Shown here: positions 51,206 through 63,953 of the stretch, piece after piece | Layout: the number at the start of each line of letters is the position of its first letter | How positions within the stretch are numbered: position 1 is the first letter of the stretch | Assembly: GCF_001424385.1 (NCBI RefSeq) | Contig: NZ_LMPO01000009.1 | Location: forward strand, 19,624-83,623 | DNA from: Curtobacterium sp. Leaf183 | Lineage (GTDB): Bacteria; Actinomycetota; Actinomycetes; Actinomycetales; Microbacteriaceae | Reading direction: 5' to 3' | DNA length: 64,000 nucleotides | Position numbers and translations under genes: made by a program | The notes under the pieces: generated by a model | The model's input: only the letters and a program-made list of their open reading frames with translations | Database searches by the model: none | Told to the model about the DNA's origin: nothing

Positions 51206-52897
51206 GTGCCCAACCCTCCCCGCCTGAGCGACCTCGGCGGCGGGCAGGCCGTCGACGCGGGAACCCTCCGGACCCGCGCGCGCCGCTTCGCCGAACTGCT
51301 GTCCATCGCCCGCCGTCACGACCTCCTGCCCTTCCGCCGGCTGGACTTCTCCCGCGACCCGGAGACCTCCGACAAGCGGCGCAGCCAGGCCGAGCACCTC
51401 CGCCTGGCGCTCGAGGAGGCCGGTGGCGGGTTCGTGAAGATGGGGCAGCTGCTCTCCACACGCGACGACCTGCTGCCCGACGAGTGGACCGACGGCCTGG
51501 CGTCATTGCAGGAGGGGGTCTCGCCGGCTGATCCGTCCGAGGTCGCCGAACTGCTCGCCAGCGAACTGCACGCACCGGTCGACGAGCTGTTCCAGTCCTT
51601 CGACGCGACGCCCGTGGCCGCGGCGTCGATCGCGCAGGTCCACCGGGCGCGACTGCACGACGGCACCGCTGTGGCGGTCAAGGTGCAGCGTCCCGGCATC
51701 GACGACGCCGTCCGTCGCGACGTCGACATCGCGTTGCGGGTGGTCACGTTCATGGCGCGCACCTCGGCCGAGGCCAGACAGGTCGGCGTGCGGGACGTCG
51801 CGCAGCAGTACGCCGACGACTTGATCCGCCAGGTGGACTTCCGGTCCGAGCTCCGGAACCTCGAGACCCTGCGTGCGGCGCAGGAACGCAGCGCTCGTCC
51901 GGACGAGGTCCGCTTCCCGGCCTCGTACCCCGAGCTGTCCGGCCGACGCGTGCTCGTGATGGAGTTCCTCGAGGGCGACACGCTGAGCGCGATCCGGGCG
52001 TCCCGTGCCGATCGCGACCTGGACGGACCGATGCGGGCCATCCTGCGGGTGTTCCTGCGACAGGTCGTCTTCGACGGGATCTACCACGGCGACCTGCACC
52101 CGGGGAACGTCCTGCTGCTGCCCGACGGTCGCCCCGCACTCATCGACTTCGGATCGGTGGGACGACTCGACCCGACCCTGCGCGACGTCGTGCAGGAACT
52201 CGTCGCGGCGTACATCCAGAACGACACGACGCGCATCGCGGACGCGGTGCTGCGCATGGCGCCGGTGCGCCGCGCCGAGGACGAACCGGACTTCCGGCGG
52301 GACATCGCGCGGTTCGTGGCGGACGAGCTCGGGCCCGGTGCCCGCATCGGCGTGCAGACGGTCGACGACGCGGTCGAGGTGTTCGGTCGCTACCGGTTGA
52401 AGCCCCCGCCGGACTTCGTCGCGGCCGCCCGGGCGCTGGCCATCTTCGAGGGCACGCTCCGCACGTTGCTGCCGTCGTTCGACCTGCTCGACGAGTCGCG
52501 CAACCTCGCAAGCGAGCAGATCCGCGACCAGCTCCGACCCAGCGTGCTGGGCGGCATCGCCGCCCGCGAGCTGTTCGGCCTGGTCTCGACGGTCCGGCGC
52601 TTGCCGCGCCGGGTCGACCGCATCGGCGAGGCGATCGAGCAGAACCGCCTGTCGGTGAACATCCGCCTGCTCGCCGACCAGCGCGACCGCCGGACGGTGT
52701 CGGGCATGATCCGGCGGATCCTGCTCGTGCTCCTCGGTTCGGGCGCCGGGATCCTGTCGATCGTGTACCTGACGATGCCGAGCCGGCCGACCGCGGTGCT
52801 GAGCACGGGTGCAGCGGGTGGCTTGCTCGGCGGGGCGACCGTGGTGCTGCTCGGCTGGGCCGCGATCGACGCCTGGCGGGCACGACGGCGCGACTGA
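51206..52897 (+). CDS. ABC1/UbiB-family atypical kinase
   Basis: ABC1 (UbiB/AarF/ADCK) family protein of 563 residues. The family-specific [17 protein letters not shown] and Ala-rich [12 protein letters not shown] (in place of a Gly loop), Lys in [10 protein letters not shown], catalytic [16 protein letters not shown] and metal-binding [10 protein letters not shown] are all present. Two C-terminal hydrophobic helices (about 505-525 and 533-553) anchor it to the membrane. Proteobacterial UbiB acts in ubiquinone synthesis; actinobacteria make menaquinone, so the role here is probably lipid or quinone handling and is not established. It occupies the aroQ/pepQ position between aroB and efp. Confidence 0.9.
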   Translation: MPNPPRLSDLGGGQAVDAGTLRTRARRFAELLSIARRHDLLPFRRLDFSRDPETSDKRRSQAEHLRLALEEAGGGFVKMGQLLSTRDDLLPDEWTDGLASLQEGVSPADPSEVAELLASELHAPVDELFQSFDATPVAAASIAQVHRARLHDGTAVAVKVQRPGIDDAVRRDVDIALRVVTFMARTSAEARQVGVRDVAQQYADDLIRQVDFRSELRNLETLRAAQERSARPDEVRFPASYPELSGRRVLVMEFLEGDTLSAIRASRADRDLDGPMRAILRVFLRQVVFDGIYHGDLHPGNVLLLPDGRPALIDFGSVGRLDPTLRDVVQELVAAYIQNDTTRIADAVLRMAPVRRAEDEPDFRRDIARFVADELGPGARIGVQTVDDAVEVFGRYRLKPPPDFVAAARALAIFEGTLRTLLPSFDLLDESRNLASEQIRDQLRPSVLGGIAARELFGLVSTVRRLPRRVDRIGEAIEQNRLSVNIRLLADQRDRRTVSGMIRRILLVLLGSGAGILSIVYLTMPSRPTAVLSTGAAGGLLGGATVVLLGWAAIDAWRARRRD

Positions 52898-52970
52898 GAC
52901 GCTCGGCGGGCACGACGGCGGGACTGAGACGCTCGGCGGGCACGACGGCGCGACTGAGGCGGTCGGCTAC
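52881..52970. repeat. 30-bp tandem repeat, three copies, at the ubiB-family gene end and efp promoter
   Basis: Units at 52881-52910, 52911-52940 and 52941-52970, starting CACGACGGCGCGACTGAGAC. Units 1 and 2 differ at one base and unit 3 diverges at its end. Unit 1 contains the ABC1 kinase stop codon; the efp -10 box overlaps the end of unit 3. Confidence 0.9.
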
Positions 52971-52973
52971 ACT
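52968..52973 (+). promoter_or_regulatory. -10 element of efp
   Basis: TACACT, about 64 nt before ATG 53037. The leader has no clear Shine-Dalgarno. Confidence 0.45.
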
Positions 52974-53036
52974 CGTCCGGGGCGCGCAGCCGCCCGCACC
53001 CCTTCATTCCTCAACACGAATTGGACATCGACACCC

Positions 53037-53600
53037 ATGGCCAGTACCACTGACATCAAGAACGGCGCCGTTCTCATCATCGACGGGCAGCTCTGGTCGG
53101 TCGTCGAGTTCCAGCACGTCAAGCCCGGCAAGGGTGGTGCGTTCGTCCGCACCAAGCTGAAAAACGTCGTCTCCGGCAAGGTCGTCGACCGCACGTTCAA
53201 CGCCGGCGCCAAGATCGAGACCGCGACGGTCGACCGCCGTGACTACCAGTTCCTCTACGAGGACGGCGACTCGTACGTCTTCATGGACACCGACACCTAC
53301 GACCAGGTCCCCGTCCCCGCCACGGTCGTCGGCGACGCGAAGAACTTCCTGCTCGAGTCGGCGATGGTCACCATCGCGATGAACGAGGGCAACCCGCTCT
53401 ACATCGAGCTCCCCACCTCGATCGTCACCGAGATCGAGACCGAGCCGGGCCTGCAGGGCGACCGCTCGTCGGGTGGCACGAAGCCGGCGACCATCAAGGC
53501 CACCGGTTACCAGATCCAGGTGCCGCTGTACCTCGAGACCGACACCAAGGTGAAGATCGACACGCGCGACGGCAACTACCTCGGCCGCGTCAACGACTAG
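53037..53600 (+). CDS. efp: elongation factor P
   Basis: Relieves ribosome stalling at polyproline. Product of 187 residues. The three-barrel fold starts with [18 protein letters not shown]; the loop that enters the peptidyl-transferase centre reads [10 protein letters not shown] with Lys32 at the tip, an unmodified-looking actinobacterial loop. The C-terminal signature [20 protein letters not shown] is present. ATG 53037 begins the family N-terminus. nusB follows after 11 bp. Confidence 0.97.
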   Translation: MASTTDIKNGAVLIIDGQLWSVVEFQHVKPGKGGAFVRTKLKNVVSGKVVDRTFNAGAKIETATVDRRDYQFLYEDGDSYVFMDTDTYDQVPVPATVVGDAKNFLLESAMVTIAMNEGNPLYIELPTSIVTEIETEPGLQGDRSSGGTKPATIKATGYQIQVPLYLETDTKVKIDTRDGNYLGRVND

Positions 53601-53611
53601 GGCGCTGCCAC

Positions 53612-54085
53612 ATGAGTGCTCGTTCCAAGGCCCGCAAGCGCGCCCTCGACATGCTGTACGTGGCCGAGGTGCGTGAACTCCCGATCGCCGACGTGCTGGC
53701 GACCGAGACCGTCCGCCACCTCGACCAGCCCGAGCGTGCGTCCAGCTGGGACTACGCGCGACAGGTCGTCACCGGCGTGGACGAGGCCCGCCCCGAGATC
53801 GACGCCGTGATCGTCGAGCACGCCCAGGGCTGGTCGATCCCGCGCATGCCAGTGCTCGACCGGTGCATCCTGCGCATGGGCGTGTGGGAGATCCGGTTCA
53901 ACGACGAGGTGCCCGACGCGGTCGCCATCTCCGAGGCGGTCGAACTCGCGCAGTCGCTCTCGACGGAGGAGTCCGCCGGGTTCGTCAACGGTGTGCTCGG
54001 CGCGGTCGCCGGCGGGCGAGCGCCCGTCGGAGGCGACCGTGGACCGTCCGGTCGGACGGTCGCCGGGGACCAGGAGTCCCGCTAG
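53612..54085 (+). CDS. nusB: transcription antitermination factor NusB
   Basis: All-helical factor of 157 residues that binds boxA RNA with NusE in rRNA transcription. Start SARSKARKRALDMLYVAEVR, then IPRMPVLDRCILRMGVWEIR and PDAVAISEAVELAQSLSTEE, and the terminal FVNGVLGAVA, match the family. The tail (GRAPVGGDRGPSGRTVAGDQ) is basic and probably disordered. ATG 53612 was chosen from the conserved start; no strong ribosome binding site is apparent. Its TAG stop begins the TAGGGT -10 of pyrR. Confidence 0.95.
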   Translation: MSARSKARKRALDMLYVAEVRELPIADVLATETVRHLDQPERASSWDYARQVVTGVDEARPEIDAVIVEHAQGWSIPRMPVLDRCILRMGVWEIRFNDEVPDAVAISEAVELAQSLSTEESAGFVNGVLGAVAGGRAPVGGDRGPSGRTVAGDQESR

Positions 54086-54088
54086 GGT
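54083..54088 (+). promoter_or_regulatory. -10 element of the pyr operon, overlapping the nusB stop
   Basis: TAGGGT, whose first three bases are the nusB stop. A transcript starting near 54095 would begin just before the PyrR loop. Confidence 0.45.
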
Positions 54089-54100
54089 TGAGCTCGTCAG

Positions 54101-54137
54101 CATCCTTTAAATGCCGTCCTGAGAGGCGGGGAAGGAG
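54101..54137 (+). promoter_or_regulatory. PyrR-binding RNA loop overlapping the pyrR ribosome binding site
   Basis: CGTCCTGAGAGGCGG (54115-54129) matches the PyrR anti-antiterminator loop core (GUCC-GAGAGGC) known from Bacillus, where CC/GG pairs close a purine-rich loop. The 3' side runs straight into GGAAGGAGG (54130-54138), the Shine-Dalgarno of GTG 54144, with no terminator in between. This is the arrangement described for PyrR-dependent translational repression in Mycobacterium smegmatis; repression when UMP is abundant is inferred by analogy. Confidence 0.75.
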
Positions 54138-54143
54138 GTCGGC

Positions 54144-54716
54144 GTGGGTACCAGAACGGTCCTGCAGCACCCCGACATCACGCGTGCCCTGACACGCATC
54201 GCACACGAGATCCTCGAGGCCAACCACGGCGGCTCGGACCTCGTGCTGCTCGGCATCCCGACCCGCGGCGCCGTCCTGGCGGAACGGCTCGGCCGCGTCC
54301 TGGCCGAGATCGAGCCGGAGTGGGCCTCGGCCCGCGGCGGGATCGGCACCGAACGGGTCGGCGCCCTCGACGTCACCATGCACCGCGACGACCTCGGGCA
54401 CGGCATCGGCCGAGCACCGCACCGGACGACCATCCCCGCGGGCGGGATCGACGGCAAGGTCGTCGTGCTCGTCGACGACGTGCTCTACTCGGGCCGCACC
54501 GTCCGGGCCGCACTCGACGCGCTGCAGGGCATCGGCCGGCCTCGCGCCGTCCGGCTGGCCGTGCTGGTCGACCGCGGGCACCGCGAGCTGCCGATCCGCG
54601 CGGACCACGTCGGCAAGAACCTGCCGACGGCGTCCGACGAGCGGGTCACGCTGCGCCTGACCGAGACCGACGGCACCGACGAAGTCGTGATCGAGCAGTC
54701 GGGGGGCGACGCATGA
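54144..54716 (+). CDS. pyrR: PyrR, pyrimidine operon regulator / uracil phosphoribosyltransferase
   Basis: RNA-binding regulator of 190 residues with a phosphoribosyltransferase fold. The PRPP motif [20 protein letters not shown] (about 111-130), the N-terminal [15 protein letters not shown] and the RNA-facing [15 protein letters not shown] are present. It senses UMP and binds the loop at 54101-54137 on its own mRNA. GTG 54144 has the strong GGAAGGAGG upstream. First gene of pyrRBC-x-carAB-pyrF; the stop overlaps pyrB by 4 bp. Confidence 0.96.
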   Translation: MGTRTVLQHPDITRALTRIAHEILEANHGGSDLVLLGIPTRGAVLAERLGRVLAEIEPEWASARGGIGTERVGALDVTMHRDDLGHGIGRAPHRTTIPAGGIDGKVVVLVDDVLYSGRTVRAALDALQGIGRPRAVRLAVLVDRGHRELPIRADHVGKNLPTASDERVTLRLTETDGTDEVVIEQSGGDA

Positions 54717-55693
54717 AGCACCTGCTGTCCACCGCCGACCTGTCGCGCGCTGACGCCGTGCACATCCTCGACGTCGCCGAGGAGATGGCCGAGGTCAACC
54801 AGCGCGAGGTCCGCAAGCTGCCGGCCCTGCGCGGCAAGACCGTCGTGAACCTGTTCTTCGAGGACTCGACCCGCACGCGCATCTCGTTCGAGGCCGCCGC
54901 CAAGCGCCTGTCCGCGGACGTCATCAACTTCGCCGCGAAGGGCTCCAGCGTCTCGAAGGGCGAGTCCCTCAAGGACACGGTGCAGACGCTCGGTGCGATG
55001 GGCATCGACGGCATCGTGATGCGGCACGGCGCGTCCGGAGCCCCGCGGGTGCTGGCCGACGCGGACTGGATCGACGTCCCGGTCGTCAACGCCGGCGACG
55101 GCACCCACGAGCACCCCACCCAGGCACTGCTCGACGCGTTCACGATGCGACGTCGCCTGCACGGCTCCGGGTCCCGCGGCCAGGCCCTCGACGGCGTGCG
55201 CGTCCTGATCGTGGGCGACGTCCTGCACAGCCGCGTCGCCCGCAGCAACGCCTGGCTGCTCCGCACGCTCGGCGCCAGCGTGACGTTCGCCGCGCCGCCG
55301 ACCCTGCTCCCCGCCACGACCACGCCGTTCGGCGCCGCCGTGCACCACGACCTCGACGTCGCACTGGCCGAGGACCCGGACGTCGTGATGACGCTCCGCA
55401 TCCAGCAGGAGCGCATGAACGACGCGTTCTTCCCGAACCCGCGCGAGTACAGCCGCCACTGGGGCCTGACCGCGGCGCGGTTCGCCCGGCTCGACCCCCG
55501 CACCCTCGTCATGCACCCGGGACCCATGAACCGCGGTCTCGAGATCGCCGACGTCGCCGCCGACGCGCCGGCTTCGACCATCGTCGAGCAGGTCGAGCAC
55601 GGGGTGTCGGTCCGGATGGCCGTCCTGTACCTGGCGCTGACCGGGAACGACGCGAAACTGACCGGCAACGAAGCGAAGGAGTCCGTCGCATGA
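54713..55693 (+). CDS. pyrB: aspartate carbamoyltransferase catalytic subunit
   Basis: Forms N-carbamoyl-aspartate, the first committed pyrimidine step. Product of 326 residues. Carbamoyl-phosphate motif [19 protein letters not shown] (about 44-62), the 80s loop [14 protein letters not shown], and [16 protein letters not shown] are intact; the C-terminal aspartate domain has [11 protein letters not shown]. No regulatory pyrI gene follows. ATG 54713 overlaps pyrR by 4 bp and the stop overlaps pyrC by 4 bp. The tail carries a 21-bp duplication ([14 protein letters not shown]). Confidence 0.97.
   Translation: MKHLLSTADLSRADAVHILDVAEEMAEVNQREVRKLPALRGKTVVNLFFEDSTRTRISFEAAAKRLSADVINFAAKGSSVSKGESLKDTVQTLGAMGIDGIVMRHGASGAPRVLADADWIDVPVVNAGDGTHEHPTQALLDAFTMRRRLHGSGSRGQALDGVRVLIVGDVLHSRVARSNAWLLRTLGASVTFAAPPTLLPATTTPFGAAVHHDLDVALAEDPDVVMTLRIQQERMNDAFFPNPREYSRHWGLTAARFARLDPRTLVMHPGPMNRGLEIADVAADAPASTIVEQVEHGVSVRMAVLYLALTGNDAKLTGNEAKESVA
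55637..55678 (+). repeat. 21-bp tandem duplication at the pyrB end
   Basis: CTGACCGGGAACGACGCGAA (55637 on) is repeated with a few changes at 55658-55678, adding one heptapeptide LTGN(D/E)AK to the C-terminus. Confidence 0.8.
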
Positions 55694-57042
55694 CCGCTCA
55701 CCTGATCCGCGGTGCGCAGCTGGTGGACGGCTCGCGTGCCGACATCCGACTGGAGGGCGGGCTCGTCACCGCGGTCGGGTCCGGTCTCGACGCGGCCGGC
55801 GCCACCACCGTCGACGCGGACGGCCTGATCGCCCTGCCCGGGCTCGTGGACCTGCACACCCACCTGCGCGAGCCCGGCTCCGAGGAGTCCGAGACCGTCC
55901 TGTCCGGCTCGCGTGCCGCGGCCGCCGGCGGCTTCACCGCCGTCAACGCGATGGCGAACTCGAGTCCCGTCGCGGACACCGCCGGCGTGGTCGAGCAGGT
56001 CCAGGCACTCGGCGACGACGCGGGCTACGTCACCGTGCGTCCGATCGGAGCCGTCTCGCAGGGCCTGCAGGGGACGCACCTGTCCGAGATCGGCGCGATG
56101 GCGACCTCGCGGGCGAAGGTCCGGGTGTTCTCGGACGACGGCTCGTGCGTGTCCGACCCGCTGCTGATGCGCCGGGCGCTCGAGTACATCAAGGGCTTCG
56201 GCGGCGTCCTCGCCCAGCACGCGCAGGAACCCCGTCTGACCATGGGTGCGCAGATGAACGAGGGCCGGCTGTCGTCCGAGCTCGGTCTGGCTGGGTGGCC
56301 CGCGGTCGCGGAAGAGGCGATCATCGCCCGCGACGTGCTGCTGGCCGACCACGTCGGCGCCCGGCTGCACGTGTGCCACGTCTCGACCGCCGGCAGCGTC
56401 GAGGTGATCCGCTGGGCCAAGTCCCGCGGGATCGACGTCACCGCCGAGGTCACGCCCCACCACCTCGTGCTGACCGAGGACCTCATCGCGGGGCTCGACG
56501 GCGCCCCCGGGTACGACGCCCGCTACAAGGTGAACCCGCCGCTGCGCTCGCGTGAGGACGTCGACGCGCTGCGGGCCGCCCTGGCCGACGGGACGATCGA
56601 CATCGTCGCGACGGACCACGCGCCGCACACGGCAGAGGCGAAGTGCTGCGAGTGGCCGGCCGCCGCGAACGGCATGGTCGGCCTCGAGTCCGCGCTGAGC
56701 GTGGTGCAGGCCGCCGTGGTCGACGACGGCCGTCTGGACTGGACCGACGTCGCTCGTGTGCTCTCGAGTGCTCCCGCGCGCATCGGGCAGGTCGAGGGCC
56801 ACGGGCACGCCATCGCCGAGGGTGCCCCGGCCGAGGTCACGCTCTACGACCCGAGCGCGAGCCGCGAGTTCGCCGTCACCGACCTGGCGGGGCAGTCACG
56901 GAACTCGCCCTACCTCGGCATGCGTCTGCCCGGCCGCGTCGTCGCGACGTTCCACCACGGGTACCCGACGGTGCTCGACGGCGTGGTCGTCGACGCGGCG
57001 ACGGTCGCCGCGGCGGCCAGGGCGCAGCAGGTGCACGCATGA
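55690..57042 (+). CDS. pyrC: dihydroorotase
   Basis: Cyclises carbamoyl-aspartate to dihydroorotate. Product of 450 residues, class I (amidohydrolase) type. Zinc site [10 protein letters not shown] (about 55-64), the catalytic [12 protein letters not shown] (about 305-316), [11 protein letters not shown] and the C-terminal RNSPYLGM are visible. ATG 55690 overlaps pyrB by 4 bp; the stop overlaps the next ATG by 4 bp. Confidence 0.97.
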   Translation: MTAHLIRGAQLVDGSRADIRLEGGLVTAVGSGLDAAGATTVDADGLIALPGLVDLHTHLREPGSEESETVLSGSRAAAAGGFTAVNAMANSSPVADTAGVVEQVQALGDDAGYVTVRPIGAVSQGLQGTHLSEIGAMATSRAKVRVFSDDGSCVSDPLLMRRALEYIKGFGGVLAQHAQEPRLTMGAQMNEGRLSSELGLAGWPAVAEEAIIARDVLLADHVGARLHVCHVSTAGSVEVIRWAKSRGIDVTAEVTPHHLVLTEDLIAGLDGAPGYDARYKVNPPLRSREDVDALRAALADGTIDIVATDHAPHTAEAKCCEWPAAANGMVGLESALSVVQAAVVDDGRLDWTDVARVLSSAPARIGQVEGHGHAIAEGAPAEVTLYDPSASREFAVTDLAGQSRNSPYLGMRLPGRVVATFHHGYPTVLDGVVVDAATVAAAARAQQVHA

Positions 57043-57581
57043 GCGGCGACGCCGCACGGTGGGTCCTCGGCGGCGTGATCCTGCTCGCCGTGGCCGCGCT
57101 GTTCCTCGCCATGGTGCGCACCTGGCGGACGCGGGTCAGGAAGCAGGCGCAGGTCGTGCCTCCCGTCCCGGTGCCGTCCGACCCCGGAACCACGGTCGGG
57201 TCGTGGGACGGGTTCAGCGTCGCGACGACCCGCGCCGACCAGCCCCTCGAACGCATCGCGGCGGGCGGGCTCGGCTTCCGTGGTCGCGGCGGTCTGACCG
57301 TGCACCAGACCGGCGTGGCGATGCACCTGGCCGGTGAGCCGGACCGGTGGATCGCCGCCGCGCTGCTCCGGGGCGCCGACCGCGCGACGGCGGCCATCGA
57401 CCGGGTGGTCGAACCCGGGGGACTGGTCCGCCTGCGATGGACGGCGACCGGCGCCGCCGGAGCGACGGACCTCGACACCTACTTCCGGTTCCCGCAGGAC
57501 GACGCAGCAGCGCTCGTCGCCCTGCAGGAGCTGTCGACGAAGCACAACCACCCGCACACCGCGGGCGAAGGGACGAACTGA
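57039..57581 (+). CDS. single-pass membrane protein of the pyrimidine operon
   Basis: Product of 180 residues: one N-terminal membrane helix ([19 protein letters not shown], 8-26) and a beta-rich cytoplasmic part ([43 protein letters not shown]) that may be a PH-like domain. It overlaps pyrC by 4 bp and carA by 1 bp, so it is firmly in the operon. M. tuberculosis also has a membrane protein gene between pyrC and carA (Rv1382). Role unknown; a link to pyrimidine synthesis at the membrane is conceivable. Confidence 0.85.
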   Translation: MSGDAARWVLGGVILLAVAALFLAMVRTWRTRVRKQAQVVPPVPVPSDPGTTVGSWDGFSVATTRADQPLERIAAGGLGFRGRGGLTVHQTGVAMHLAGEPDRWIAAALLRGADRATAAIDRVVEPGGLVRLRWTATGAAGATDLDTYFRFPQDDAAALVALQELSTKHNHPHTAGEGTN

Positions 57582-58779
57582 TGACACGCGAACGGGCCGT
57601 GCTGGTCCTCGAGGACGGCACCCGACACGACGGCTGGGCCTACGGCGCCCGCGGACGCACCCTCGGCGAGGTGGTGTTCGCCACCGGGATGACCGGCTAC
57701 CAGGAGACCCTGACCGACCCGTCCTACGCCGGGCAGATCGTGGTGCAGACCGCGCCGCACATCGGCAACACGGGCGTCAACGACGAGGACCCCGAGTCGC
57801 GGCGCATCTGGGTCGCCGGGTACGTGGTGCGCGACCCCAGCCGCGTGGTCTCGAACCACCGGGCGAACGCCTCGCTCGACGAGCACCTGGTCCGCGACGG
57901 CATCGTCGGCATCTCCGGCGTCGACACCCGTGCGCTGACCCGTCGCATCCGCGACGCCGGCGCGATGAAGGGCGGTGTGTTCAGCGGTCCGGACGCGTCC
58001 CTGTCCGCCGCCGAGCAGCTGCAGCTCGTGCGGGACCAGGCCGGCATGGCCGGGCAGAGCCTGTCCGCCGCGGTGTCCACGGCCGAGCCGTACGTCGTCC
58101 CCGCGGTCGGCGAGCAGATCGGCACCCTCGCGGTGCTCGACCTGGGCGTCAAGGCATCGACCACGCGCTACCTCGCCGCCCGCGGCTTCGCGGTGCACGT
58201 GCTGCCGCAGGACGTCACGATCCAGGAACTGCGCGAACTGGCCCCGGACGCGCTGTTCTACTCGAACGGTCCCGGTGACCCGGCGGCGTCGGAGTCGCAG
58301 GTGACGCTGCTGCAGGAGAGCCTCCGCGACGGCCGCCCGTTCTTCGGCATCTGCTTCGGGAACCAGCTGCTCGGACGCGCGCTCGGCTTCGGCACCTACA
58401 AGCTGCCCTTCGGCCACCGCGGCATCAACCAGCCGGTGCTCGACACCACCACGGGCAAGGTCGAGATCACGAGCCAGAACCACGGCTTCGCGGTCGACGC
58501 CCCCGTCGGTCAGGTACTCGAGTCCCCGGCCGGCTTCGGCCGCGTCGAGGTCTCCCACTACTCGCTCAACGACGACGTCGTCGAGGGCCTCCGCGCGCTC
58601 GACATCCCGGCGTTCAGCGTGCAGTACCACCCCGAGGCCGCCGCCGGGCCGCACGACAGCATGTACCTGTTCGACCGCTTCCGGGACATGGTCGTCGCGC
58701 GCAAGGAGGGCCGTCCGCTGGACGCAGCCACCGCCGACGCGACCACCCCCGCAGCCGACGTCACGAAGGAAGGCAACTG

Positions 58780-58780
<1 letters not shown>
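57581..58780 (+). CDS. carA: carbamoyl-phosphate synthase small (glutaminase) subunit
   Basis: Releases ammonia from glutamine for CarB. Product of 399 residues. N-terminal [20 protein letters not shown], then the class I amidotransferase domain with catalytic Cys in [16 protein letters not shown] (about residue 257), and His-Glu in [13 protein letters not shown] (about 347-349). The nucleophile elbow is GICFGNQ rather than GICLGHQ. ATG 57581 shares one base with the stop of the membrane gene; the TGATG junction with carB overlaps by 1 bp. Confidence 0.97.
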
Positions 58781-62054
<3,274 letters not shown>

Positions 62055-62058
<4 letters not shown>

Positions 62059-63008
62059 CGTCCACCCAGACCGGGCCCACGCCGCCGGTTCCAGACCGAC
62101 GCGCCAGCGGCGGGCCGGCCGTGCCGGTGGGGAGAGGCCGGGCATCGTTCGGTGTCCGACTCGCGGCCGCCATCGGGTCGCGTTCCGCCCTGTGCGTCGG
62201 GATCGACCCCCATGCCGCCACCCTGGCGGCGTGGGGGCTCGGCCGTGACGAGGCCGGTCTGACCGCGTTCGGTGCGACCCTCGTCGACGCGGCCGCGGGC
62301 CGCGCCGCGGTCGTGAAGCCGCAGGTCGCGTTCTTCGAGGCGGCGGGGGTCGCCGGCTACCGCGCACTCGACGCGACGATCCGTCGGGCACGTGATGCGG
62401 GCCTCCTGGTCGTCGCCGACGTCAAGCGCGGCGACATCGGGACCACGGGTGACGACTACGCGCTCGCGTGGCTGGACCGCGACGGGCCGTTCGCGGCTGA
62501 CGCGATGACGGTCTCGCCGTACCTCGGGTACGGCTCGCTGCGGGGGACCATCGACGTCGCGCGGGCGAACGGCGCCGGGGTGTTCGTCCTCGCCGCGACG
62601 AGCAACCCGGAGGCCCGGGTGCTGCAGACCGCGGTGCTCGCCGAGGGTCCGCGCGCGGGACGGAGCGTCGCGGCCGGTATCGTTCTGGACGTGGCAGACG
62701 ACAACCCGGCCGTGGGCGACCAGGCCATCGGCGACGTCGGGCTCGTGCTCGGCGCCACCCTCGACCTGACGGACTTCGGCATCGACGAGCACGAGATCGG
62801 GACGTCCCCCGTGCTCGCACCGGGGTTCGGCGCGCAGGGTGCCCGCATCGAGGACCTCCGTGGGCTGTACGGGTCGCGTGCTGAGCAGGTCCTGGTCAGC
62901 GAGTCGCGCGGGCTGCTCGGTGACGGCCCCGACGGTGTCGTCGGTCTCGTCACCGACCGCGCCGAGCGTGTCCGCGCCGCGCTGGCCACGACCGGGTCGG
63001 CGGCATGA
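62055..63008 (+). CDS. pyrF: orotidine 5'-phosphate decarboxylase
   Basis: Last step of UMP synthesis. Product of 317 residues, of the long group 2 type. The catalytic Asp-x-Lys motif is in [18 protein letters not shown] (about 117-134); [32 protein letters not shown] and SPYLGYGSL are family features. GTG 62055 overlaps carB by 4 bp, and about 35 poorly conserved residues precede the barrel, so a later start is possible. pyrD and pyrE are not in the window. Confidence 0.95.
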
Positions 63009-63919
63009 GCCCGGACCGCGCGGACCTGCCCGCCCACCGGAACCCGCCCGAGGTCGACCGGGCTGCCGCCGCACGCGCGGCCGTGGCCGCGCGACGCGCC
63101 CGGGCCGCGGTCAAGTCCGCGGTGGCGTCCGGGGAGCGCTCGGCGCTCGACGTGGCGCGGTCCGCGTGGGGCGACGACGACGCCTCGGCCGAGAAGACCC
63201 TGCGCGTGCGCGACCTGCTCACCAGCCTCGCCGGCATCGGGCCGGCACGCGCCGAGACCATCATGGGCACGCTCCGGATCGCGCCGTCCAAGCGGCTCGG
63301 CGGACTCGGGACGCGGCAGCGCGGCGTCCTCGCCGACTGGCTCGCTGCGCGCGGGCGCAAGCGCGGGACCTCGAAGCTCGTCGTCCTCGCCGGGCCGACC
63401 GCGGTCGGCAAGGGAACGGTCAGCGCCTACATCCGCGAGCAGTACCCGGACGTCAACCTCAGTGTGTCGGCCACGACGCGACAGCCCCGGCCGGGCGAGG
63501 TCGACGGCGTGCACTACTTCTTCGTCGACGACGCCGAGTTCGACCGGATGATCCGCGACCGCGAACTGCTCGAGTGGGCCACGGTGCACAACTCGTACCG
63601 GTACGGCACACCGCGCCCACCGATCGACCGCGCGCTCGACGCCGGCGACAAGGTGATGCTCGAGATCGACCTGCAGGGTGCGCGACAGGTCCGGGACGCC
63701 ATGCCCGAGGCCGTCCTGGTGTTCCTGCTGCCGCCGACCTGGGAAGAACTGGTCCGCAGGCTGATCGGCCGCGGCACCGAGTCGAGCGAGGAACAGGCCC
63801 GGCGGCTCGAGACGGCCAAGGTCGAGCTCGCCGCCCAGGACGAGTTCGACGTGCGCATCGTGAACTCCGATGTCGGCACCGCGGCGCGCGAGGTCGTAGA
63901 CTTGTTCACTGCGCCCTAG
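63005..63919 (+). CDS. gmk: actinobacterial integration host factor fused to guanylate kinase
   Basis: Product of 304 residues with two parts. Residues about 15-118 match actinobacterial integration host factor (mIHF): [20 protein letters not shown], the H2TH-like [20 protein letters not shown] and [20 protein letters not shown], which bends DNA. Residues about 122-304 are a complete guanylate kinase: P-loop [15 protein letters not shown]-binding [20 protein letters not shown] and [15 protein letters not shown]. In M. tuberculosis mihF and gmk are adjacent separate genes; here no stop lies between them. ATG 63005 overlaps pyrF by 4 bp. An alternative is internal initiation giving a free kinase. 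Confidence 0.92.
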   Translation: MSPDRADLPAHRNPPEVDRAAAARAAVAARRARAAVKSAVASGERSALDVARSAWGDDDASAEKTLRVRDLLTSLAGIGPARAETIMGTLRIAPSKRLGGLGTRQRGVLADWLAARGRKRGTSKLVVLAGPTAVGKGTVSAYIREQYPDVNLSVSATTRQPRPGEVDGVHYFFVDDAEFDRMIRDRELLEWATVHNSYRYGTPRPPIDRALDAGDKVMLEIDLQGARQVRDAMPEAVLVFLLPPTWEELVRRLIGRGTESSEEQARRLETAKVELAAQDEFDVRIVNSDVGTAAREVVDLFTAP

Positions 63920-63953
63920 CCGGGAGCGCATCCGCTCGTTGTCTGGAGACACC

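Noticed and set aside
52881-52970. CRISPR array
   Set aside because: The 30-bp units are directly adjacent with no spacers, and no cas gene is near.
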